A DNA stretch of 64,000 nt from DAOTYH01 sp034435015 (GTDB lineage: Bacteria; Chloroflexota; Anaerolineae; Aggregatilineales; UBA3940), in the NCBI GenBank assembly GCA_034435015.1, contig DAOTYH010000088.1, forward strand, positions 5,352-69,351. Direction: 5' to 3'. Positions 59,386 through 64,000 of this stretch are shown here, piece after piece. The stretch's first letter is position 1, and the number at the start of each line of letters is the position of its first letter. The notes below the pieces were generated by a model, which saw only the letters and a program-made list of their open reading frames with translations, was not told the origin of the DNA and searched no databases. A program made the position numbers and the translations under genes.

Positions 59386-59436
59386 CTGACACTCAACAAG
59401 GGGTTTCCATTTCACAGAAAGAGAAAGGGGAGACAC

Positions 59437-59853
59437 ATGGCTGAAGCAACGATCAAATGGCTAGAAGAGAAACGCTTTGTGGGAGTTGACAGCACAGGGC
59501 ACGGCATCGTCATCTCCTCAGCGGGTGAGGACGGCGGCATTGGTGTTAAGCCCTCCGATTTGCTCCTGCTGGCCCTGGGAAGCTGTACTGCCTACGACGT
59601 AGTAGCCATTTTGCAGAAGAAGCGTCAGAAGCTGACCGGCCTGACCGTGCGTGTCACAGCGGAACAGCAGACCGAAGAGCCGTGGACCTTCAAACGCTTC
59701 CATGTGCATTACATTGTGCGGGGGCGTAACCTCTCTGAGAAGGCGGTCTCTGACGCGATCACCCTCTCAGATGAAAAATACTGCTCAGTGTCAGCCACCC
59801 TCAAGCTGGGTGTACCGGTCACGCACGATTACGAGATCATAGAGGACGCTTAG
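59437..59853 (+). CDS. OsmC/Ohr-family peroxiredoxin-like protein
   Basis: The 138-residue protein has both family cysteines: LGSCTAYDVVAIL near 51 and SDEKYCSVSATL near 110. OsmC-like proteins reduce organic hydroperoxides with a thiol partner. The form (KPSDLLLLALGSC) is close to the YhfA-like branch, whose activity is less certain. GGGGAGA precedes the ATG. It sits 51 bases after hypF, and a miniature transposon lies just downstream. Confidence 0.88.
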   Translation: MAEATIKWLEEKRFVGVDSTGHGIVISSAGEDGGIGVKPSDLLLLALGSCTAYDVVAILQKKRQKLTGLTVRVTAEQQTEEPWTFKRFHVHYIVRGRNLSEKAVSDAITLSDEKYCSVSATLKLGVPVTHDYEIIEDA

Positions 59854-59872
59854 ATAGATTCCTCAGAGGCCA

Positions 59873-59952
59873 GGGAGTGTCTAATAGAGTGGATATGGAG
59901 GGCTAAAATCGGCTGACCCGTTAACCCCATGTCCACCCTTTTGAGCACTCCC
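59873..59952 (+). mobile_element. 80-bp miniature inverted-repeat element, copy 1
   Basis: The element begins GGGAGTG and ends CACTCCC. The full terminal inverted repeats are about 26 bp with 20 matches (GTGGATATGG pairs with CCATGTCCAC). It is flanked by a perfect 9-bp duplication, CAGAGGCCA, at 59864-59872 and 59953-59961. It has no coding capacity. A second copy at 63774 differs by two bases. The duplication shows that it inserted as a unit. Confidence 0.85.
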
Positions 59953-60067
59953 CAGAGGCCATACACCCTTTACGTTTTTGCCTCCCTATCCGGTACAATA
60001 GGCTGTGCGCTGTAACCGGCGCCGTCCCTAAACGCATACTTTAGACGAGCGGAGTATAGTTTTAACA

Positions 60068-61096
60068 ATGTTGAAGCGATCTGGTATTATTGTGGCTGGT
60101 GCCTTGATACTCCTCCTGTTGAGCGGGTGCAGTCTCTTCGGCGGGCAAGCTGCTCAGGAACCACCCACTCTCACGCCAACCAGTCCTCTGCCCACCTTAC
60201 CTCCTGTGACACTTGCACCAACCCTCCCGCAGGTGACATTGGCGCCTCCAACCCTCACACCCTCACCCACCGGCAACCTCGCGCCAACGCCGCTACCCGC
60301 TCCTACGGAGATTGTCCCTTTCACTCCGACACCTCAAGGGACTGGAGAACAGGCGGCATCCGGGACGCCCGCACCGGCATCTGCGCTGGGCGGCCCTGGT
60401 ATCAGCATCAACCCACAGCTTGGTGAGCCGGGTGAGACAATTGTGGTAACTGGGAGCGGCTTCCCGCCAAACAGCACAATTACACTTCACTGGGGGCCTG
60501 TCAATGGGCCTACCGGCCCGGTCTATTGGGAAGTCCAGAGCGACGCGACAGGAGCGTTCACAGTGGGCCTGATCGTGTTGCCCGCCGATCGGTGGCCGGG
60601 CGGCGCGCCGCAGGAAGGCGACTTCCTTCAGTTGCGGGCTACCTCCCCCTCCCTTAGGGGAGCCTATTACTGGGCGAACTTCCGGTATGTCAAGCGCTTT
60701 AACCCTGTCACCTCGCTGGTCCAAACCTACACAAACGAGGAATACGGCTATGCAATTGACCTGCCCAACGGGTGGAGATGGTCATGGGATGAAGACGAAG
60801 GGACCGATGATGTCCGCTTCACTGCCCCCAGCGGTGTCGGCAAGGGCTTTATATTGGTCTTGAATGCCTCCGGTGCTGGGGCTGTCATCCCCTCCGTGAT
60901 GGCGGCTGAGTTTCCGGGTCAAACCTACACCACCACTGAAGCCACGCTGGGCGCTTACCCCGGCACAAGCGCAACAACTGCCAATGGCAGGACCGTCTGG
61001 TTCATCCCCCGCGGCGGACGGGTCTACGTGCTGAGTTTTACTGATGACAACGGTCAGTTCTACCTGATTATCGCTTCCTCCTTCCGTTTGAACTAG
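60068..61096 (+). CDS. Secreted lipoprotein with IPT-like and PsbP-like domains
   Basis: The 342-residue protein has a signal peptide with lipobox LLSGC near 18-22 and a Thr/Pro linker to about 110. An IPT/TIG-type beta domain follows (SINPQLGEPGETIVVTGSGFPPN, with TLHWGPV). The C-terminal region from about 220 (YTNEEYGYAIDLPNGWRW) resembles PsbP/DUF1795-like domains found in bacterial lipoproteins. No enzyme motif is seen. It faces a bidirectional terminator at its 3' end. Confidence 0.78.
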   Translation: MLKRSGIIVAGALILLLLSGCSLFGGQAAQEPPTLTPTSPLPTLPPVTLAPTLPQVTLAPPTLTPSPTGNLAPTPLPAPTEIVPFTPTPQGTGEQAASGTPAPASALGGPGISINPQLGEPGETIVVTGSGFPPNSTITLHWGPVNGPTGPVYWEVQSDATGAFTVGLIVLPADRWPGGAPQEGDFLQLRATSPSLRGAYYWANFRYVKRFNPVTSLVQTYTNEEYGYAIDLPNGWRWSWDEDEGTDDVRFTAPSGVGKGFILVLNASGAGAVIPSVMAAEFPGQTYTTTEATLGAYPGTSATTANGRTVWFIPRGGRVYVLSFTDDNGQFYLIIASSFRLN

Positions 61097-61120
61097 GGAC
61101 CCCCACCGCGCAGATAAAAA

Positions 61121-61153
61121 AAGCCGCCAGTCTTTTTACTAAGCTGGCGGCTT
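61121..61153. terminator. Bidirectional terminator between convergent genes
   Basis: AAGCCGCCAG and CTGGCGGCTT form a 10-bp stem with a 13-base loop. On the minus strand a run of seven or more T follows (for pyrH); on the plus strand CTTGCTTTTA follows (for the lipoprotein gene). Confidence 0.88.
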
Positions 61154-61184
61154 CTTGCTTTTATTATACCAATGACTGTGAACC

Positions 61185-61913
61185 CTAGCTGATGATCGTC
61201 CCTACCTTCTCGCCCAGCACGGCCCGTTCAAGTGCACCTTCCTGCCAGAGGTTAAGGACAATGATAGGAAGCTGGTTGTCCATACAAAGGGTAATGGCTG
61301 TACTATCCAGTACCCGCACCCGCATATTGAGGGCCTCCATGAAGGTGAGGTGATCATACCGTTTGGCATTGGGGTCGGTCTTAGGATCGCTGGCGTACAC
61401 GCCATCTACTTTGGTCGCCTTGATGAGCACGTCAGCATCAATCTCCATGCCGCGCAGAGCGGCGGCGCTGTCAGTAGTGAAGTAAGGGTTGCCTGTGCCT
61501 CCCCCCATGATTACCACCCGCCCCTTTTCTAGATGGCGGATAGCCCTCAGGCGGATGTATGGCTCCGCGACACTACGCATCTCGATAGCCGTCTGGACTC
61601 GTGTGACCACCCCTTGCCGTTCCAACGCATCCTGCAAAGCGAGAGCGTTCATCACAGTCGCAATCATGCCCATATGATCGGCAGTAGCACGCTCCATCCC
61701 TGCTTCCATACCGATCTGACCGCGCCACAGGTTACCTGCTCCTATTACAATGGCGATTTCGACCCCGTACTCCTTGACCCGCTTGATGATTCCGGCAATC
61801 CACGCGGCCTGCCGAGGGTCAATGCCAAACTCGGACTCGCCGGAAAGTGCCTCTCCCCCCAGCTTGAGGAGAATGCGGTGATACTTTGGTGTCCCTTTCA
61901 GCGGCTCGCTCAA
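61185..61913 (-). CDS. pyrH: UMP kinase
   Basis: I place the start at TTG 61913, which has AAGGGAG 9 bases upstream; an ATG at 61943 would add ten odd residues. The 242-residue protein matches bacterial UMP kinase in length, with ILLKLGGEALSGE, IVIGAGNLWRG, MGMIATVMNALALQDAL, MGGGTGNPYFTTDSAAALR and IKATKVDGVY. It phosphorylates UMP to UDP. It follows tsf as in many bacteria, but a strong terminator hairpin lies between them with almost no room for a new promoter. Confidence 0.95.
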   Translation of the reverse strand: MSEPLKGTPKYHRILLKLGGEALSGESEFGIDPRQAAWIAGIIKRVKEYGVEIAIVIGAGNLWRGQIGMEAGMERATADHMGMIATVMNALALQDALERQGVVTRVQTAIEMRSVAEPYIRLRAIRHLEKGRVVIMGGGTGNPYFTTDSAAALRGMEIDADVLIKATKVDGVYASDPKTDPNAKRYDHLTFMEALNMRVRVLDSTAITLCMDNQLPIIVLNLWQEGALERAVLGEKVGTIIS

Positions 61914-61949
61914 GCTATCTTCTCCCTTTACGTTACAAACCAACTAGGC

Positions 61950-61983
61950 AAAAAAAGGGGATTAGAGCGGTCTCTAATCCCCT
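61950..61983 (-). terminator. Intrinsic terminator between tsf and pyrH
   Basis: On the minus strand AGGGGATTAGAG and CTCTAATCCCCT form a perfect 12-bp stem with a 4-base loop followed by TTTTTT. It starts 12 bases after the tsf stop and ends 37 bases before the pyrH start. Confidence 0.9.
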
Positions 61984-61994
61984 AGTAGCCGAGT

Positions 61995-62618
61995 TTAGTC
62001 CTCGTCGCCGCCTGTATCAGCAGTTGTCTGCCCCAGTTCATAACGCGCGAAGCGGCTGACCTTAATGTTCTCCTTGATCTCAGCAATTGCCCTCGTCACC
62101 AAATCGCTGACTGTGATCTCGTCGTCTTTCACAAAGGGCTGATGCATCAGGCATACTTCAGCAAAATACTTATTGAGCTTGCCCTCGACCATCTTTTCAA
62201 TGACATGGTCCGGCTTACCCTGCGCCCGCCCCTCTTCATAGAACTTTTTCTTCTGAGCTTCCAGCACATCAGCAGGAATGTCAGCTATATCTACATAAAG
62301 AGGGCTGGCAAAAGCAATATGGAGTGCAATATCATGTGCCAGAGTCTGGAACTGCTCAGTCTTGGCAACGAAGTCTGTCTCGCAGTTGACCTCAACGATC
62401 ACACCGACACGCCCGCCGGGATGGGTATAGGTCTCTATTTTACCCTCACGGGCTATACGTTCAGCCTTTTTCTTGGCCACCGCAAGGCCCTTCTCAGCCA
62501 GATAGGCCTTGGCCTTTTCCATATCACCCTGATGTTCCTCAAGAGCCTTCTTGCAGTCTAAGACAGCCGCTCCAGTTGCCTCGCGGAGCTCCTTTACCAT
62601 TTGCGCACTGATTGTCAT
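61995..62618 (-). CDS. tsf: Translation elongation factor Ts, short form
   Basis: The 207-residue protein has the N-terminal UBA-like domain and EF-Tu contact (MVKELREATGAAVLDCKKALEE, AYLAEKGLAVAKKKAERIAREG) and the core motif VEVNCETDFVAKTEQF with the conserved TDFV. It is the short form without the second core subdomain, as in Thermus. It exchanges GDP for GTP on EF-Tu. It follows rpsB by 48 bases, the normal rpsB-tsf order. Confidence 0.95.
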   Translation of the reverse strand: MTISAQMVKELREATGAAVLDCKKALEEHQGDMEKAKAYLAEKGLAVAKKKAERIAREGKIETYTHPGGRVGVIVEVNCETDFVAKTEQFQTLAHDIALHIAFASPLYVDIADIPADVLEAQKKKFYEEGRAQGKPDHVIEKMVEGKLNKYFAEVCLMHQPFVKDDEITVSDLVTRAIAEIKENIKVSRFARYELGQTTADTGGDED

Positions 62619-62666
62619 GATCGCTTTCCTCGTTCCGCCTTCGTATGGGTGATCTACTGGGCCAGA

Positions 62667-63584
62667 TCAGTCCTCTTCCGACTCATCTGTCTCGAGGGCC
62701 TCTTCTTCCATTTCTTCGCCCTCGTCCTCGAATTCCTCACTGTCTTCCTCAAATTCCTCGTCATCGTCAAAGCGCAGGCCGCCCTTAAGCTTGGCCAAGG
62801 TAGCCTGACCAAGGAAATCCTCGTCCGTGGCCTTCTCCTCTTCGAGGTGGCTAAAATCGTACTCGTCGTAGACTACTTCTTCCTCCGGCATCTCCTCTTT
62901 GCGGAGAGCCATCCCTTCGAGTACCGCATCTGCCATCACGCTGGTAATTAACTTAATGGCACGGATCGCGTCGTCGTTAGAGGGAATCACATAGTCAATA
63001 GGGTCGGGGTCGCAGTTAGTATCTACTAGAGCAATGACAGGGATGTTAAGAATGTTGGCCTCGCGTACAGCGGTGTATTCACGCCGCACATCTACAACGA
63101 ACAGCAGACTCGGAAGGGATTGCATCTGACGGATGCCACCCAGCCGGAAGTTGAGCTTCTCGATCTCGCGGGTCAGAGTGAGGGCTTCCCGCTTAGTCAG
63201 AAACTCGAACTCGCCCCGGTCGCGGCGTTGCTCAAGAATATTAAGGGTGTTGATCCGCTGGCGGATGGTGCGCCAGTTGGTGAGAGTACCACCCAGCCAT
63301 CGCTGGTTGACATAGGGCATACCACAGCGGGTTGCCTCGCGAGCAATGGTCTCCTGCGCCTGACGCTTGGTGCCAACAAAGAGCAAAGTCCCGCCCTCAG
63401 CGACTGCGTCACGCACCACCTCATATGATTCTTTGACTGCCTTGAGGGTCTGCTGGAGGTCTAGAATGTGGATACCGTTGCGTTCAGCGAAGATGTAGGG
63501 CTTCATCTTCGAGTTCCACTTACGGGTACGATGCCCGAAGTGGACGCCCGTCTCAAGCAGGGCTTTCATTGTAATTGCGGCCAT
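62667..63584 (-). CDS. rpsB: Ribosomal protein S2 with long acidic C-terminal tail
   Basis: The first 225 residues of 305 are a normal S2 (MKALLETGVHFGHRTRKWN, RWLGGTLTNW, IPVIALVDTNCDPD, VIPSNDDAIRAI). About 80 extra residues follow, of which the last 45 are almost all Glu and Asp (FDDDEEFEEDSEEFEDEGEE and onward). S2 is usually about 230-260 residues; acidic tails occur in some lineages, but this is long. AAAGGACG precedes the ATG, and a clear promoter lies about 145 bases upstream. Confidence 0.95.
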   Translation of the reverse strand: MAAITMKALLETGVHFGHRTRKWNSKMKPYIFAERNGIHILDLQQTLKAVKESYEVVRDAVAEGGTLLFVGTKRQAQETIAREATRCGMPYVNQRWLGGTLTNWRTIRQRINTLNILEQRRDRGEFEFLTKREALTLTREIEKLNFRLGGIRQMQSLPSLLFVVDVRREYTAVREANILNIPVIALVDTNCDPDPIDYVIPSNDDAIRAIKLITSVMADAVLEGMALRKEEMPEEEVVYDEYDFSHLEEEKATDEDFLGQATLAKLKGGLRFDDDEEFEEDSEEFEDEGEEMEEEALETDESEED

Positions 63585-63627
63585 GTCAACGTCCTTTCGT
63601 TTTATCTTCCACTACCGTCCATCCCAT

Positions 63628-63658
63628 GCGGAACCAGCCAACTGGCTGGCACGGCCGC
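63628..63658 (-). promoter_or_regulatory. Hairpin in the rpsB leader
   Basis: CCAGCC and GGCTGG pair around a 4-base loop, with an outer GCGG/CCGC stem, in the roughly 140-base untranslated leader of rpsB. S2 controls its own mRNA in other bacteria, so this could be the target; that is inference. Confidence 0.4.
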
Positions 63659-63728
63659 ACGGGTCAGGTAGTGTGCAGTCTCCGCTTAACAGCGCGGGCA
63701 AGCTGATATTTCGTTTAAGCCGGGCGGA

Positions 63729-63757
63729 ATTATAACGCGGGGTATGTCAAAGTTCAA
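63729..63757 (-). promoter_or_regulatory. rpsB promoter
   Basis: On the minus strand TTGAAC (63757-63752) and TATAAT (63734-63729) are 17 bases apart, close to the housekeeping consensus. It should drive rpsB-tsf and, through a terminator, pyrH. Confidence 0.75.
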
Positions 63758-63773
63758 TGCGTCGGACTCCGCG

Positions 63774-63853
63774 GGGAGTGTCTAATAGAGTGGATATGGA
63801 GGGCTAAAATCGCCTGACCCGTTAACACCATGTCCACCCTTTTGAGCACTCCC
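63774..63853 (+). mobile_element. 80-bp miniature inverted-repeat element, copy 2
   Basis: Same element as at 59873, in the same orientation, with two base differences. The ends are again GGGAGTG and CACTCCC. A perfect 9-bp duplication, GACTCCGCG, flanks it at 63765-63773 and 63854-63862. The left duplication ends 8 bases upstream of the rpsB -35 box. The short minus-strand frame over it is not a gene. From 63863 to 63983 I see only GC-rich spacer. Confidence 0.85.
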
Positions 63854-63983
63854 GACTCCGCGGGTCAGTGGGGTCAGCCAGCGGACCCCACAACCCATCA
63901 GAGGGCACAACGGGGTATATTCTTGTGAGGGAATGTCAAGCTTGGGTGCAACTGGAGAGGGCCGTTGGTGGTACAATGCGGCT

Positions 63984-64000
63984 ATGAAAGGCAGACAGCA
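63984..64000 (+). CDS. Possible start of a gene leaving the window
   Basis: ATG 63984 begins an open frame (MKGRQ) cut by the window edge. TACAAT at 63972 could be a -10 box, which would make the transcript leaderless; no ribosome-binding site or -35 is visible. Only five codons are seen, so this is weak. Confidence 0.2.

Noticed and set aside
63782..63976. Minus-strand frame of 64 codons near the right edge
   Set aside because: It lies over the miniature transposon and GC-rich spacer and lacks a ribosome-binding site or recognisable motif.
1..64000. CRISPR array, rRNA or tRNA genes
   Set aside because: No regularly spaced direct repeats, no rRNA-like stretches and no tRNA cloverleaf were found in the gaps; the only regular repeats are the short 11-bp and 39-bp sets.
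63960..64000. Full promoter for the gene leaving the right edge
   Set aside because: A TACAAT is present, but no -35 occurs at 15-19 bases upstream; the nearest TTGGGT is 24 bases away.

Overview
The window looks like chromosomal DNA of an uncultured Chloroflexota bacterium, most likely Anaerolineae. The evidence is indirect: many secreted proteins carry Thr/Pro-rich linkers of the TPTPT type, GTG and TTG starts are frequent, a LiaF-like protein and a Flp-pilus CpaB are present, and redox genes are rich in heterodisulfide-reductase (Hdr) modules with anaerobic corrinoid methyltransferases beside them. No rRNA, tRNA or CRISPR array was found.

Layout. 1-5.4 kb: the end of a coiled-coil histidine-kinase-like protein without its phosphoacceptor His, a LysM protein, a sugar epimerase/reductase, an unannotated 57-residue basic protein, and cpaB. 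5.7-21.1 kb: twelve co-directional, mostly overlapping minus-strand genes, read hdrC-hdrB-hdrA(NAD(P)H-oxidoreductase fusion)-hdrA-hdrC-hdrB-hdrA(double)-mvhD-frhB-like-frhB-like-frdB-like-frdA-like. They look like one flavin/FeS electron-transfer complex joining thiol/disulfide, pyridine nucleotide, F420- or ferredoxin-type and fumarate/succinate modules. 21.4-26 kb: an ECF sigma/anti-sigma pair, holA, two HAD hydrolases and a NUDIX hydrolase.

26.5-44.5 kb: an accessory catabolic island. A complete family-5 ABC importer has a circularly permuted binding protein. It is followed by two MttB-family methyltransferases and their corrinoid protein, an abutting convergent creatininase-family protein with a degenerate internal duplication, a C45 amidase/acyltransferase, an S9 peptidase, a third MttB and a secreted alpha/beta hydrolase. 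A 2-hydroxyacid-dehydrogenase-like protein lacking catalytic Glu and His ends the stretch. Together they suggest uptake and cleavage of N-methylated amides or peptide-like compounds followed by corrinoid-dependent demethylation; the substrate is unknown.

44.6-64 kb: envelope and signalling proteins, a DnaB-like ATPase, a PadR regulator, moaA, methylmalonyl-CoA mutase and epimerase, hypF, osmC, two lipoproteins, and the rpsB-tsf-pyrH translation/nucleotide cluster read on the minus strand. Two 80-bp copies of a palindromic miniature transposon lie at 59.9 and 63.8 kb, each with 7-bp perfect outer inverted repeats and a perfect 9-bp target-site duplication; the second sits just upstream of the rpsB promoter.

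All calls rest on reading the sequence and on family knowledge; no database search was run.
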